DNA from: Rhodanobacter soli
GTDB taxonomy: Bacteria > Pseudomonadota > Gammaproteobacteria > Xanthomonadales > Rhodanobacteraceae
Direction of reading: 5' to 3'
NCBI RefSeq assembly: GCF_040548735.1
Contig: NZ_JBEPSD010000002.1
Location: forward strand, 496,001 to 560,000
DNA length: 64,000 nt
Shown: piece after piece, positions 6,160 to 20,199 of the stretch
Layout of the letters: the number at the start of each line of letters is the position of its first letter
Numbering within the stretch: the first letter of the stretch is position 1
Position numbers and translations under genes: made by a program
The notes under the pieces: generated by a model
Seen by the model: only the letters and a program-made list of their open reading frames with translations
Told to the model about the DNA's origin: nothing
Databases searched by the model: none

Positions 6160-8916
6160 ATGCGTACTTCCACGATCAATTTGCAACGGCCGCTGTCACG
6201 GCGCTTGATGCCGCTTGCGTATGGGTTGGTGGGAGTGGTCGGGCTGATCTTGGCGCTGACCTGGGTGGCTTTGCAGGTTCAAGTGGCTCTCGCCGGGTTC
6301 CTGAACGGCGAGAGCATTTGGTCCAAGGCACAGAAGCAGGTCGTAATATCCTTGGATGCCTACGCGGCGAAAGGCGAAGCGGCGGATCTGGCCAATTACA
6401 AGCTTAATTATGAAGTGTTGATGGCCGATCGATGGGCGCGTGATCAGATTGCGACAGGCAATTATGATTATGAGGAGGTGGCAGATTCGTTACGGCGCAG
6501 CAAGACGGTCACGATAGCGATCCCCGGCGTGATCTTCATGCTGCACCATTTTGCAGACGCGCCCTACATGCGTGATGCACTGAGGGCCTGGCGTTCAACC
6601 GACAACTCCATCGCGCAGCTCAACACCATAGCGGCCTCGTTGGAAAGGGGTTACACAACCGGCGGAATTACCCACGCGGAAATTGCCAGCCAACGCGAAC
6701 GCATCGCTGCGATCAACAGCTTTGTCGAGCCGCGCAGCAAATTGTTCTCTCGCTCGATCGCCGATGGCGCCGCCTGGATAGGGGAGGTGCTTTTTTGCGG
6801 CGTATTGGCGGCGTCAGCCATTGCGGCCCTTTTGTGGCTTGGCATGGCACGCCGGATCCTAGCCAGCATCCGCGGTACCGAGGAACGCTACCGCCTGCTG
6901 TTCGACAGCGCCCCCGACGCGATCGTGATGGTCGACGAGGCCAGTGGACGGATCCTGGACGTCAACCGCACCGCCGCGGCATGGACCGGGCGCCGCGCGG
7001 ACGAGCTTGTCGGCGACCGTTTCGTGCACTTGTTCGTGCAATCCATGGCGGGGCAGCAGGCCGGGCGGGCTGCCACCAATGCGCTGCTGGGTACGGATGG
7101 TCATTCACGCCCGGTGGAAACGCAGACCAGCCTGGCCAACTGGGGCAGCCAGCCGGTGCGCCAGGCGATCATCCGCGACATCTCGGAGCGGGTGGCGATG
7201 GAGCGGGAACGCCAGATCGCCGCCGAGGCGCTGGCCAATATCGCCGAAGGCGTGATCATCGCCGATGCCGGGCGGCGGGTCATCTCGACGAATGCGGCGC
7301 ATACCGAACTGACCGGCTTCACCAGCCAGTCGCTGCACGGCAAGCGCCTCGACGACACCCGCTGCCTGCCCGATGGCAAGCCGCTGCCGCAGTCGATCTG
7401 GGACAGTGTCGCCGCCGGCCACAACTGGATGGGCGAGGTCCTGAGCACCCGCAGCGACGGCAGCAGCTATCCCGAGCACCTGAGCATCAGCGCGATCCGC
7501 GACGGCGAAGGCCAGATGGTCTACTACGTCGCCGTGCTCACCGACATCCATGAGGCGAAGGCGAACCAGCATCGGCTGGAGCACATGGCGCGCCACGACC
7601 CGCTGACCGGCCTGGCCAACCGCGCCGAGTTCGAGCGGTACTGCGCCGAGGCGATCGCGGTGGCCGAACGCGAGCGGCTGGCCGTGGTGGTGCTGTTCAT
7701 CGACCTGGATGCCTTCAAGATCGTCAACGACAGCTACAGCCATGCGATTGGCGACCGCCTGCTGGTCAAGGTGGCGGAGCGGATCCGCCGGCAGTTGTCC
7801 GAGGGCGACGTCGCCGGGCGCATCGGCGGCGACGAGTTCACCGTGCTGATCCCGCGGCTGATCCTGCGCGAGGACGCGCGGGCGATCGTCAGCCGCCTGC
7901 TCGGGACCTTGTCCGAGCCGCTGCTGGTGGACGAATACGAGATCGTGCTGAGCGCCAGCATCGGCGTGGCGGGCTACCCGCTGGACGGCGACAATGCGGC
8001 GGCGTTGATCGCGAATGCCGACGCGGCGATGTATGCGGCGAAAACCGAGGAGCGCAATGCGTTCCGCTTCTATACGCCGATGATGCACGCCGATACCCGC
8101 CGGCGCCTGCAACTGGCCACCGAGCTGCGCCAGGCGCTGGCGCGCAACGAATTCCATCTGGTGTTCCAGCCCAGCGTGGAACTGCGCACCGGCCGCATCG
8201 TGGCGGTGGAGGCGCTGGTGCGCTGGCAGCATCCGGAGCGCGGCGAGGTGCTGCCGGCGGAATTCATTCCGGTGGCGGAAGGCCTGGGCCTGATCCGCCG
8301 CATCGACGAGTGGGTGATGCAGGCCACCTGCGCGCAGATCCAGGCCTGGGACATGGCCGGCGTGCCGCCGATCCGCGTGGCGGTGAATATCTCGGCGCGC
8401 TGGTTCGGCCACCCGGCCTTCGTCGACGGGGTCAGCCGGACCCTGCAGTCGCGGCACCTGTCGGCGAGTCGCCTGATGTTGGAGATCACCGAGAGCGCGA
8501 TGCTGCGCCTGGGCGACGACATCGAGCGCACCATGCAGACCCTACACACGCTCGGCATCGAAGTGGCGATCGACGATTTCGGCACCGGCTACTCCTCGAT
8601 GGCCTATCTCAAGCTGCCGGCGGTGGCCTACCTGAAGATCGACCGCTCCTTCGTCACTGGCCTGCCGGGCGACAGCAACGATGCGGCGATCACCGAGGCG
8701 ATGCTGGCGATGGCGAAAAGCCTCGGCCTGACCACGATTGCCGAGGGCATCGAGACCGAGGCGCAGCACGATTTCCTGCTGCGCAGCGGTTGCATGGAGG
8801 GGCAGGGCTACCTGTACTCCTACCCGTTGCGGCCCGAGGAAGTGCAGCGCCTGCTGTGTCCGAACCAGCCGCCGGTGCCGGCGCGCCTGAGACTGGTGCC
8901 GCCGAAGCGCAGCTGA
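6160..8916 (+). CDS. Membrane PAS-GGDEF-EAL bifunctional c-di-GMP protein
   Basis: A 918-residue inner-membrane signalling protein. Two membrane helices (about 18-40 and 208-230) flank a roughly 165-residue helical periplasmic sensor domain. Two PAS domains follow (about 245-340 and 365-470), then GGDEF (about 485-645, intact G-G-D-E-F at 556-560) and EAL (about 660-905, E-A-L at 684-686). The EAL half keeps the downstream D-D-F-G-T-G, K-I-D and E-G-I-E-T segments, so both diguanylate cyclase and phosphodiesterase activities look possible; the GGDEF may instead serve as a GTP-sensing regulatory domain. The ATG has GGGGA about 5 bases upstream. The signal sensed is unknown. It stands between the TenA-like gene and lipA, without an obvious partner regulator. 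Confidence 0.92.
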   Translation: MRTSTINLQRPLSRRLMPLAYGLVGVVGLILALTWVALQVQVALAGFLNGESIWSKAQKQVVISLDAYAAKGEAADLANYKLNYEVLMADRWARDQIATGNYDYEEVADSLRRSKTVTIAIPGVIFMLHHFADAPYMRDALRAWRSTDNSIAQLNTIAASLERGYTTGGITHAEIASQRERIAAINSFVEPRSKLFSRSIADGAAWIGEVLFCGVLAASAIAALLWLGMARRILASIRGTEERYRLLFDSAPDAIVMVDEASGRILDVNRTAAAWTGRRADELVGDRFVHLFVQSMAGQQAGRAATNALLGTDGHSRPVETQTSLANWGSQPVRQAIIRDISERVAMERERQIAAEALANIAEGVIIADAGRRVISTNAAHTELTGFTSQSLHGKRLDDTRCLPDGKPLPQSIWDSVAAGHNWMGEVLSTRSDGSSYPEHLSISAIRDGEGQMVYYVAVLTDIHEAKANQHRLEHMARHDPLTGLANRAEFERYCAEAIAVAERERLAVVVLFIDLDAFKIVNDSYSHAIGDRLLVKVAERIRRQLSEGDVAGRIGGDEFTVLIPRLILREDARAIVSRLLGTLSEPLLVDEYEIVLSASIGVAGYPLDGDNAAALIANADAAMYAAKTEERNAFRFYTPMMHADTRRRLQLATELRQALARNEFHLVFQPSVELRTGRIVAVEALVRWQHPERGEVLPAEFIPVAEGLGLIRRIDEWVMQATCAQIQAWDMAGVPPIRVAVNISARWFGHPAFVDGVSRTLQSRHLSASRLMLEITESAMLRLGDDIERTMQTLHTLGIEVAIDDFGTGYSSMAYLKLPAVAYLKIDRSFVTGLPGDSNDAAITEAMLAMAKSLGLTTIAEGIETEAQHDFLLRSGCMEGQGYLYSYPLRPEEVQRLLCPNQPPVPARLRLVPPKRS

Positions 8917-9021
8917 TCCGGCGCGCCACGCACGGAGCTGCCCCGGCTGCCTTGATATGCATCAGGGCGCCTGGGCGGAGGTCGCGGGAGACTGCATGGG
9001 TTTCCCCGAACCGTGCACTTC

Positions 9022-10011
9022 ATGTCCAGCAGCGAACCTGTTCCCGACGGCAGAAAGTACGTCAGCCCGCAAGGCACCCGTGCGGTCAAGGGCGGTATCC
9101 GTCCGAACGCCGCCACCGGCGTGCCGGATGTCGATCGCAAGCCGCCATGGCTGCGGGTCAAGCTGCCGGGCGGCGCGCAGTACGAGGCGGTGCACGAGAT
9201 CGTGCGCAGCCACAAGCTGAACACGGTATGCGCCGAATCGAAGTGCCCGAACATCGCCGAGTGCTGGGGCCGCGGGACCGCCACGCTGATGCTGATGGGC
9301 TTGGTATGCACGCGCGCGTGCAAGTTCTGCTCGGTCAGCACCGGCAACCCGAACGGCTGGCTCGATCCGCTGGAGCCGCTGCAGGTCGCCGACGCGGTGG
9401 CGCTGATGGGGCTGAAGTACGTGGTGCTGACCTCGGTCGATCGCGATGACCTGGCCGACGGCGGCGCGGCGCACTACGCCGCCTGCGTGCAGGCGATCCA
9501 CCAGCGTTCGCCGCAGACCGCGGTGGAGGCGCTGACGCCGGACTTCGCCGGCGATCTGGCGGCAGTTGCCACGGTGCTCGACGCCGGCCTGGTCACCTAT
9601 GCGCAGAACATCGAGACCGTGGAACGGCTGACCCATCCCGTGCGCGACCCGCGCGCCGGCTATGCGCAGACGCTCGGCGTGCTGGCCTTCGCCAAGCGGC
9701 ACGCGCCGCAGACGCTGACCAAGACCAGCCTGATGCTGGGACTGGGCGAGACCGACGCGGAGATCGAGCGCACGCTGGACGATATACGCGGCGCCCACGT
9801 CGATGTCGTTACGCTGGGCCAGTACATGCGGCCCAGCCCGCACCACCTTCCGGTGCAGCGTTTCGTCACCCCGGACGAGTTCCGGCATTACCGCGAACTG
9901 GCGCTCGGCAAGGGTTTCCTGGAGGCGGTCGCCGGGCCGCTGGTGCGTTCGAGCTATCGCGCCGAACGCGTGCTGGAGCACAACAATCTCGGACTGCAGC
10001 TGGGTGTGTAG
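9022..10011 (+). CDS. lipA: Lipoyl synthase
   Basis: A 329-residue radical-SAM enzyme that inserts two sulfurs into protein-bound octanoyl groups to make lipoate for pyruvate and 2-oxoglutarate dehydrogenases and glycine cleavage. It has both iron-sulfur motifs: the auxiliary cluster [12 protein letters not shown] (C-x4-C-x5-C) and the radical SAM cluster C-T-R-A-C-K-F-C. The family C-terminal R-S-S-Y-R, supplying the serine ligand, is present. ATG 9022 is used; an in-frame GTG at 9013 is possible and neither has a strong ribosome site. The usual neighbour lipB is not next to it, so octanoyl transferase must be encoded elsewhere. Confidence 0.97.
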   Translation: MSSSEPVPDGRKYVSPQGTRAVKGGIRPNAATGVPDVDRKPPWLRVKLPGGAQYEAVHEIVRSHKLNTVCAESKCPNIAECWGRGTATLMLMGLVCTRACKFCSVSTGNPNGWLDPLEPLQVADAVALMGLKYVVLTSVDRDDLADGGAAHYAACVQAIHQRSPQTAVEALTPDFAGDLAAVATVLDAGLVTYAQNIETVERLTHPVRDPRAGYAQTLGVLAFAKRHAPQTLTKTSLMLGLGETDAEIERTLDDIRGAHVDVVTLGQYMRPSPHHLPVQRFVTPDEFRHYRELALGKGFLEAVAGPLVRSSYRAERVLEHNNLGLQLGV

Positions 10012-10047
10012 GCAGCGTGCGGCCGATCATCTGCAAGGAGTGTCGCC

Positions 10048-10389
10048 ATGGAACATCCGATGTATCCGTCATCCACCGTGGAGCTGGCGCACAAGCGCCG
10101 TGAACTGGCGCCGGAGCCGCTGAAGGCGTTCAAGGCGTTCAGCGCCGCGGTGTTTGCCGATGGCGCGTTGCCGAACGTCACCAAGCAGCTGATCGCGGTG
10201 GCGGTGGCGCACGTCACCCAGTGTCCGTACTGCATCAAGGGCCACACCGCCGAAGCCTTGAAGCAGGGGGCCAGCGAGCAGCAGATCATGGAGGCGATCT
10301 GGGTCGCCGCCGAGATGCGCGCGGGCGGCGCGTACGCGCATTCCGCGCTAGCGCTGGACGTGATGCAGCACGCGCACGAGGCCGCCTGA
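10048..10389 (+). CDS. Carboxymuconolactone decarboxylase / AhpD-like protein
   Basis: A 113-residue AhpD-fold protein. The redox motif C-P-Y-C-I-K-G-H (near residues 58-65) is the C-x-x-C-x3-H active site of alkylhydroperoxidase AhpD-like proteins, preceded by the typical K-Q-L-I-A-V-A-V-A-H helix. Such proteins reduce partner thiols or peroxides; true decarboxylases of the family lack the cysteine pair. An AAGGAG lies upstream of the ATG. The next gene, a PLP-dependent cysteine-synthase homologue, starts one base after its stop, so they form a tight operon with a likely thiol or oxidative-stress theme. The exact substrate cannot be deduced. Confidence 0.9.
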   Translation: MEHPMYPSSTVELAHKRRELAPEPLKAFKAFSAAVFADGALPNVTKQLIAVAVAHVTQCPYCIKGHTAEALKQGASEQQIMEAIWVAAEMRAGGAYAHSALALDVMQHAHEAA

Positions 10390-10390
10390 A

Positions 10391-11341
10391 GTGGCCACGC
10401 GCTTTGCCACGGTGTCGGACAGCATCCTCGACGCGGTGGGCGACACCCCGCTGCTGGAGATCGAGGGCGTCTACGCCAAGATCGAGTTCCTCAACCCTTC
10501 CGGTTCGATCAAGGCGCGCATCGCCAAGTACATGATCGAGCGGGCGGAACAGGAAGGTTTGCTCAAGCCCGGCGACACCATCGTGGAGGCGACCAGCGGC
10601 AACACCGGCAACGCGCTGTCGATGGTCGCGGCGGTGAAGGGCTACCACATGCTGGTGGTGATGCCCGAAGGCATGTCCAGCGAACGCGTGGCGATCTCGC
10701 GGGCGTATGGCGCGGACGTGCTGTTCTGCGGCAACTTCCATGTCAACGAGGCGCTGGTGCGCGCGCAGCGGCTCGGCCAGCAGGCGGGCTACTTCTGCCC
10801 CAGCCAGTTCGAGTCGGAATGGAACGTGGAGGAGAACCGGCTGATCCTCGGCCCGGAAATCCTCGCCCAGTTGCCGCCGGGCCGGCTACCCGATGCGCTG
10901 GTGCTGGGCGTGGGCACCGGCGGTACGCTGATTGGCGTGGGCCAGGCGTTCCGTGCGGTCAATCCGGACGTGCGGCTGTTCGCGATGGAGCCGTCCGAAT
11001 CGTGCACGATCCTGTGCGGCGAGATTGCCGCGCATACCATCGAGGGTATTTCGGACGGCTTCGTGCCGGGCATCTTCCAGCGCCACGCGGGGCTGGTAAA
11101 CCAGGTGCTGAGCGTGTCCAGTACCGACGCCGTGGCCGAAATGAAACGGCTGGCGCGCACGTACGGATTGTTCTGCGGGCCGAGTTCCGGCGCGCACCTG
11201 CTGGCCGCCAAGCGCATCCGGCAGAATTTCCCGGAACTGAAGACCGTGGTCACCGTGTTCTGCGATGAAGGCGAGAAATACCTGCACGAGTACTTCATGC
11301 AGGCCGCCGCCGCCGACGTGGACGCGACGCACTTCCAGTGA
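10391..11341 (+). CDS. Cysteine synthase family PLP enzyme
   Basis: A 316-residue fold-type II PLP enzyme, O-acetylserine sulfhydrylase/cystathionine beta-synthase branch. The Schiff-base lysine is K41 in N-P-S-G-S-I-K-A-R; the substrate loop T-S-G-N-T-G and the phosphate-binding G-T-G-G-T are intact. It begins at a GTG one base after the AhpD-like stop, consistent with translational coupling. The core spans the usual length of CysK/CysM and lacks the N-terminal haem or C-terminal CBS domains. The loop has N after T-S-G-N-T-G where CysK usually has I, so it could be CysM-like or use another nucleophile. The stop is 9 bases from that of the convergent pepP gene. Confidence 0.88.
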   Translation: MATRFATVSDSILDAVGDTPLLEIEGVYAKIEFLNPSGSIKARIAKYMIERAEQEGLLKPGDTIVEATSGNTGNALSMVAAVKGYHMLVVMPEGMSSERVAISRAYGADVLFCGNFHVNEALVRAQRLGQQAGYFCPSQFESEWNVEENRLILGPEILAQLPPGRLPDALVLGVGTGGTLIGVGQAFRAVNPDVRLFAMEPSESCTILCGEIAAHTIEGISDGFVPGIFQRHAGLVNQVLSVSSTDAVAEMKRLARTYGLFCGPSSGAHLLAAKRIRQNFPELKTVVTVFCDEGEKYLHEYFMQAAAADVDATHFQ

Positions 11342-11350
11342 AACTGCCGC

Positions 11351-13150
11351 CTACAGCGGTGCGCAGTGGCGGTGCAGCCACTCCAGGTCGACGTCGTCCA
11401 GCAGCGGGCTGAGCGCGGCGCGCACGCTGGCGTGGTAGTCGTCCAGCCAGGCACGTTCTTCCGGGTTGAGCAGGCCCGGCTCCAGCGCGCGGCGGTCGAA
11501 CGGACACATCGTCAGCGTCTCGAAGGCGAGGAATTCGCCGAACTCGGTGCGGTCGGCCTCGACCACCACCGCCAGGTTCTCGTGGCGGATGCCGTGGCGG
11601 CCGGGCTTGTACAGGCCCGGTTCGATCGAGCTGATCATCCCCGGCTCCAGCGCCACCAGCGCGCCACCGGCGACCGGGGGACGGATCGCCTGCGGCCCCT
11701 CGTGCACGTTGAGGAAGTAGCCCACGCCGTGGCCGGTGCCGTGGCCGTAATCCATGCCCGAAGCCCACAGCGGCGCGCGCGCCAGCGCATCCAGTTGCGG
11801 GCCGCTGGCGCCTTTCGGAAAGCGTGCGCGCGACAGCCCGATCATGCCTTTCAGCACCAGGGTGGCGTCGCGGCGCTGTTCCGCCGTGGTCTCGCCCAGC
11901 GCCAGCACGCGGGTGATGTCGGTAGTGCCGCCCAGGTACTGGCCGCCGGAGTCGATCAGCAGCAGGCCCTTGGCCTGCAGCGTGCTGTGCGATTCCGGCG
12001 TGGCGCGGTAATGCGGCAGCGCGCCGTTCGCCTGGTAGCCGGCGATGGTGGCGAAGCTTTCGCCGACCCAGCCGGGCTGGGCCGAGCGTTCCTCGTGCAG
12101 CAAGGCGTCGACGTCGAGCTCGGTCACCGCCATGCCGGCGGCGAGGCGCTGTTCCAGCCGGCGGAAGCCGCGCACCAGGGCGGCGCCGTCGCGGCGCATC
12201 ACGTCGCGGATGTGGTCGAGTTCGGCAGCGCTCTTGACCGCCTTGAACGCGGTGCTCGGGTTGGCCGCCTCGATCCGGGTTACGCCCGGCGGGATCGCCG
12301 CGGCGATCGCGCTGACTACCCGGCCGCCGTCCAGCAACAGGCGGTCGGTGGCGCCCAGTTCCTGCAGGGTCGAGGTGATCGAGGCGTAGTCGGCGATGGC
12401 GATGCCGTCGGCGGCCAGCTTGGCGACCAGCGCGTCGCCGAGCTTGGCGCGGCCGACGAACAAGGTGGCGCGCTGTTCCGCCTGCACCAGCAGGTGGGCC
12501 AGGAACACCGGGTTGCACTCCACGTCGCTGCCGCGCAGGTTTGTCAGCCAGGCGATGTCGTCGAGGCTGGACAGCAGGTGGTGGGTGGCGCCGAGCTTGT
12601 GCATCGCCTTGCGCAGGCGGGCGAACTTGTCGGCGCGCGGAATGCAGGCCCAGGCCAGCTCGTGCTCGACCACCGGCGCCTGCGGCAGGGCCGGGCGGTC
12701 CGCCCAGATCGCACCGGGCAGGTCCAGGTCGGTGCGCACCGTGGCGCCGCTGTCGGCGAGCCGGCGCTCGATCTGGCGCTGGGTGGTCACGGCCACGCTG
12801 TCGCCGGCCACGGCCAGCACGTCGCCGTCATGCAGTTGCTGCTGCAGCCACTCGAGATGCTCGGGCGTGTGCGGCACGCGCAGCTTCATCAGGCTGATGC
12901 CGCTGCCGGCGAGTTGCTGCTCGGCCTGCGAGAAATAGCGCGAATCGGTCCACAGCCCGGCCTGGTCGCGGCTGACGACCAGGGTGCCGGCCGAACCGGT
13001 GAAGCCGGACAGCCACTCGCGCGCGGCCCAATGGGCCGGCAGGTACTCGGACAGATGCGGATCGGCGCTGGGTACCAGCACGGCGGCGATGCCGTGCTGC
13101 TGCATGGCCGCGCGCAAGGCGGCGAGACGGGCGGGGATGGGGTTGTTCAT
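11351..13150 (-). CDS. pepP: Xaa-Pro aminopeptidase (M24B, long three-domain form)
   Basis: A 599-residue aminopeptidase P of the long type related to eukaryotic XPNPEP1, with two creatinase-like N-terminal domains (about 1-150 and 155-310) and a C-terminal pita-bread catalytic domain (about 315-540) plus a C-terminal extension. The metal-site motifs are visible: L-L-I-D-S-G-G with T-T-D-I-T-R for the two aspartates, G-H-G-T-G-H-G-V-G for the histidine, and L-E-P-G-M and E-F-L-A-F-E segments for the glutamates. It removes N-terminal residues preceding proline, using two Mn ions, in the cytoplasm. No signal peptide. It is monocistronic and divergent from pyrG with a 145-base gap. Confidence 0.93.
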   Translation of the reverse strand: MNNPIPARLAALRAAMQQHGIAAVLVPSADPHLSEYLPAHWAAREWLSGFTGSAGTLVVSRDQAGLWTDSRYFSQAEQQLAGSGISLMKLRVPHTPEHLEWLQQQLHDGDVLAVAGDSVAVTTQRQIERRLADSGATVRTDLDLPGAIWADRPALPQAPVVEHELAWACIPRADKFARLRKAMHKLGATHHLLSSLDDIAWLTNLRGSDVECNPVFLAHLLVQAEQRATLFVGRAKLGDALVAKLAADGIAIADYASITSTLQELGATDRLLLDGGRVVSAIAAAIPPGVTRIEAANPSTAFKAVKSAAELDHIRDVMRRDGAALVRGFRRLEQRLAAGMAVTELDVDALLHEERSAQPGWVGESFATIAGYQANGALPHYRATPESHSTLQAKGLLLIDSGGQYLGGTTDITRVLALGETTAEQRRDATLVLKGMIGLSRARFPKGASGPQLDALARAPLWASGMDYGHGTGHGVGYFLNVHEGPQAIRPPVAGGALVALEPGMISSIEPGLYKPGRHGIRHENLAVVVEADRTEFGEFLAFETLTMCPFDRRALEPGLLNPEERAWLDDYHASVRAALSPLLDDVDLEWLHRHCAPL

Positions 13151-13163
13151 CCGGGCATGCTAG

Positions 13164-14966
<1,803 letters not shown>

Positions 14967-14993
14967 AGGTTCTTCACTTCCCTGTGGCTGGGT

Positions 14994-15014
14994 CCCGGCC
15001 AATCCATGGCCGGG
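14994..15014. repeat. Hairpin element between pyrG and kdsA
   Basis: A perfect 7-bp stem CCCGGCC / GGCCGGG with loop AATCCAT lies in the 91-base gap. On the minus strand the core reads GGCCATGGATTGGCC, resembling the CCA-NGGA-TGG hairpins near 43.0 and 48.1 kb. No U-tract follows, so it looks more like a small dispersed palindrome than a terminator. Confidence 0.5.
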
Positions 15015-15057
15015 ATGACGGGCTGACGACATCGCTGGAGCCACGAGGGCTGCAGCG

Positions 15058-17256
<2,199 letters not shown>

Positions 17257-17266
17257 ACGGCCGCCC

Positions 17267-17602
17267 ATGCTGCGCTGGATCGCCCTGATTCTGATCCTGC
17301 TGCTGATCGGACTGCAGCTGAAGCTGTGGACCGGCAGCGGCAGCATGCACGAGGTGGACAGCCTGCGCGTGGCGGTGAAGAAACAGACCGATGAGAACGC
17401 GAAGCTGCTGCAGCGCAACCAGGCGGTCGGCGCCGACGTACTGGACCTCAAGCATGGCGACCAGGCGGTCGAGGCGCGTGCGCGCACCGAGCTGGGGCTG
17501 ATCAAGCCGGGCGAAGTGTTCTACCAGGTGGTCGAACCACCGGCCCGCGCCGGCAGCTCGCTGCCGCCACCGCCACCCGCCACGCCCGCCGGATCGCCAT
17601 GA
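17267..17602 (+). CDS. ftsB: Cell division protein FtsB
   Basis: A 111-residue bitopic membrane protein of the FtsQ-FtsB-FtsL divisome complex that activates septal peptidoglycan synthesis. A single membrane helix occupies residues 4-20, followed by a short coiled coil (about 28-65) and the conserved A-R-x-E-L-G-L-I-K-P-G-E-V-F-Y-Q motif. The proline-rich tail after residue 90 is longer than in E. coli FtsB. It lies between eno and ispD, the usual place, and its stop overlaps the ispD start by four bases (ATGA). Confidence 0.93.
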   Translation: MLRWIALILILLLIGLQLKLWTGSGSMHEVDSLRVAVKKQTDENAKLLQRNQAVGADVLDLKHGDQAVEARARTELGLIKPGEVFYQVVEPPARAGSSLPPPPPATPAGSP

Positions 17603-18294
17603 GCGCGCCGACGCTGTGGTGCGTGGTGCCGGCCGCGGGGCGCGGCGCCCGGGTTGGCGGTGACTGCCCGAAACAATACCTGCCGCTGGCCGGGCGGCCG
17701 CTGATCGCGCACACGCTGGAGCGGCTCGCCGCGCATCCGCGGATCGGCGGCCTGCTGGTGACGCTGGCGGTGGCCGATGCGCACTGGTCCGGCATCGGCA
17801 CGCTCAACGGCAAGCCGGTGCTGACCGCGATCGGCGGGGCCGAGCGCAGCGATTCGGTGCTGGCCGGAATCGACGCCTTGCCCGCGTCGGTGGGTGCGGG
17901 CGATTTCGTGCTGGTGCACGATGCCGCACGACCGTGCGTGCGGCTGGCCGACATCGGCAAGTTGATCGAACTGGCCGGTGCGGCTGACGGCGGCCTGCTG
18001 GGCGCGCCGCTGCGCGACACGCTGAAGCGGGCGAATGCGGCCGGCCGCAGCGAACTGACCGAGCCGCGCGACCTGCGTTGGCGCGCCTTCACGCCACAGA
18101 TGTTCCGGCGTGCTCAACTGGCGGCGGCGCTGCGCGAGGCGGCACGACGCGGCGTGAACGTCAGCGACGAGGCGATGGCGATGGAGCTGGCCGGCTTCGC
18201 GCCGTTGCTGGTCGAGGGTGCCGAGGACAACATCAAGGTGACCACGGCAGCGGATTTCGCGCTGGCCGAGTTCCTGCTTTCGAGGACAGCATGA
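17599..18294 (+). CDS. ispD: 2-C-methyl-D-erythritol 4-phosphate cytidylyltransferase
   Basis: A 231-residue enzyme of the MEP isoprenoid pathway that joins CTP and methylerythritol phosphate. The nucleotide-binding N-terminus [11 protein letters not shown], the P-K-Q-Y lysine, and the V-H-D-A-A-R-P loop are all present. Overlaps with ftsB before (ATGA) and ispF after indicate a translationally coupled operon. IspD and IspF act in the same pathway two steps apart. Confidence 0.96.
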   Translation: MSAPTLWCVVPAAGRGARVGGDCPKQYLPLAGRPLIAHTLERLAAHPRIGGLLVTLAVADAHWSGIGTLNGKPVLTAIGGAERSDSVLAGIDALPASVGAGDFVLVHDAARPCVRLADIGKLIELAGAADGGLLGAPLRDTLKRANAAGRSELTEPRDLRWRAFTPQMFRRAQLAAALREAARRGVNVSDEAMAMELAGFAPLLVEGAEDNIKVTTAADFALAEFLLSRTA

Positions 18295-18767
18295 TGCGCA
18301 TAGGCCAGGGTTTCGACGTGCATGCATTCGGCGAGGGCGACCACGTCACCCTGGGTGGCGTGCGCGTGCCGTATCGCCACGGCGTGGTGGCGCATTCGGA
18401 CGGCGACGTGGTGGTCCATGCGCTGTGCGACGCGATCTTCGGCGCGCTGGCGCTGGGCGACATCGGCCAGCATTTCCCGCCGTCGGATGAGCGCTGGCGC
18501 GACGCCGACAGTCGCCAGTTCCTGCGCCACGCGGCGATGCTGATGGCGCAGCATGGTTACGCGCTGGGCAATGCCGACATCACCGTGATCGGCGAGGCGC
18601 CGAAGGTCGGCCCGCACGTGCAGGCGATGCGCGAGAATCTCGCCGCCGACCTGGACAGCGAGATCGGCCGCATCAGCGTCAAGGCGACCACCACCGAAAG
18701 ACTCGGCTTTTGCGGCCGGGGCGAGGGGATCGCCGCGCAGGCGTGCGTCCTGCTGGAGCGCGCGTGA
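18291..18767 (+). CDS. ispF: 2-C-methyl-D-erythritol 2,4-cyclodiphosphate synthase
   Basis: A 158-residue trimeric zinc enzyme of the MEP pathway. It starts [10 protein letters not shown], giving the zinc ligands Asp and His of D-V-H, with [12 protein letters not shown] and the third ligand following. Two adjacent ATGs exist (18291 and 18294); the first overlaps the ispD stop. The length is normal. The stop overlaps the GTG start of mgtE by four bases. Confidence 0.96.
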   Translation: MMRIGQGFDVHAFGEGDHVTLGGVRVPYRHGVVAHSDGDVVVHALCDAIFGALALGDIGQHFPPSDERWRDADSRQFLRHAAMLMAQHGYALGNADITVIGEAPKVGPHVQAMRENLAADLDSEIGRISVKATTTERLGFCGRGEGIAAQACVLLERA

Positions 18768-20158
18768 GCGAAGTAGAGGCCCGCAGCGCCGCCAGCCGGC
18801 TGCACGACCAGCTCGAAGCCATCGTCGAGGTGCTGCGCCGGCATGACGACGAGAGCCCGCTGCCGGCCGAATCGCAGGCCGAATTGCGCCGGCAGCTGGA
18901 CGAACTGCATCCGGCCGACATCGCCTTCATCCTCGAATCGCTGCCGCTGGACGACCGCCTGGCGGTCTGGCAGCTGGTCAAGGCCGATCGCGACGGCGAG
19001 ATCCTGCTGGAAGTGTCCGACGCGGTGCGCGAATCGCTGATCGCGGACATGGACCGCCACGAGATCCTCGCCGCGGTCGAGCCGCTGGACGCGGACGAGC
19101 TGGCCGACCTGGTCGAGGACCTGCCGACCGCGATGCTGCCGGAGCTGATGGCGAGCTTGGACACGCAGCAGCGTGAGCAGGTGCAGTCGGCGCTGTCCTA
19201 CGAGGACGACCAGGTCGGCGCGCTGATGGACTTCGAGATGGTCACCATCCGCGAGGACGTGAGCCTGGAAGTGGTGCTGCGCTACCTGCGGCGCTGGGAC
19301 GAGCTGCCGGCGCAGACCGACAAGCTGTTCGTGATCAACCACGACAACCTGCTCACCGGCGTGCTGCCGCTGCACTGGCTGCTGGTGAACCCGCCGGAAA
19401 AGATGGTCAGCGCGGTGATGGCGCCGGACGTCAATACCTTCCACCCCACCGACGATGCGTACGACGTGGCGCAGGCGTTCGAGCGCTACGACCTGGTGAC
19501 CGCGCCGGTGGTCGACGAGCGCGGCCACCTGATCGGGCGCATCACCATCGACGCGATGGTCGACGTGATCCGCGAGGAAGGCGAGAGCGAAGCGCTCAGC
19601 CGCGGCGGCCTGCGCGAGGAGGAGGACATCTTCGCCTCGGTATGGGCCTCGCTGAAGAACCGCTGGTCGTGGCTGGCGATCAACCTGGTCACCGCGTTCA
19701 TCGCCTCGCGCGTGATCGGCCTGTTCGAGGGCTCGATCGAGCGGCTGGTGGCGCTGGCCGCGCTGATGCCGATCGTGGCCGGCATCGGCGGCAACTCCGG
19801 CAACCAGACCATCACCATGATCGTGCGCGCGCTGGCGCTGAACCAGATCACCGCCGAAAGCGCGAAGCGGCTGTGGCGCAAGGAATTGACCGTGTCGCTG
19901 CTGAACGGGTTGATATGGGGCGGCGTGATCGGCATCGTGGCGTGGCTGCTGTACGACAGCCTCTCGCTGGGCCTGGTGATGACTGCGGCGATGACGCTGA
20001 ACCTGCTGCTGGCCGCGTTCGCCGGCGTCGGCATCCCGGTGCTGATGACGAAGTTCGGTCGCGATCCGGCGTTGGGCTCCAGCGTGCTGATCACCGCGAT
20101 GACCGACAGCGGCGGTTTCTTCATCTTCCTTGGCCTGGCCACCATCTTTCTGATGTGA
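18764..20158 (+). CDS. mgtE: MgtE-family magnesium transporter
   Basis: A 464-residue Mg2+ channel/transporter. Domains in order are an N-terminal acidic helical superhelix (about 20-140), a tandem CBS pair (about 145-275) and five membrane helices (about 300-460) with the pore motif [13 protein letters not shown]. In the family the cytosolic N and CBS domains bind Mg2+ and close the gate when Mg2+ is plentiful. The GTG start at 18764 overlaps the ispF stop (GTGA), so it is coupled to the isoprenoid genes. This insertion between ispF and truD is not found in E. coli, where truD follows ispF directly. Confidence 0.95.
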   Translation: MSEVEARSAASRLHDQLEAIVEVLRRHDDESPLPAESQAELRRQLDELHPADIAFILESLPLDDRLAVWQLVKADRDGEILLEVSDAVRESLIADMDRHEILAAVEPLDADELADLVEDLPTAMLPELMASLDTQQREQVQSALSYEDDQVGALMDFEMVTIREDVSLEVVLRYLRRWDELPAQTDKLFVINHDNLLTGVLPLHWLLVNPPEKMVSAVMAPDVNTFHPTDDAYDVAQAFERYDLVTAPVVDERGHLIGRITIDAMVDVIREEGESEALSRGGLREEEDIFASVWASLKNRWSWLAINLVTAFIASRVIGLFEGSIERLVALAALMPIVAGIGGNSGNQTITMIVRALALNQITAESAKRLWRKELTVSLLNGLIWGGVIGIVAWLLYDSLSLGLVMTAAMTLNLLLAAFAGVGIPVLMTKFGRDPALGSSVLITAMTDSGGFFIFLGLATIFLM

Positions 20159-20199
20159 TGCCGGCCTGACCCGAATACCGGCGCGACCGGCGGAGTGCC

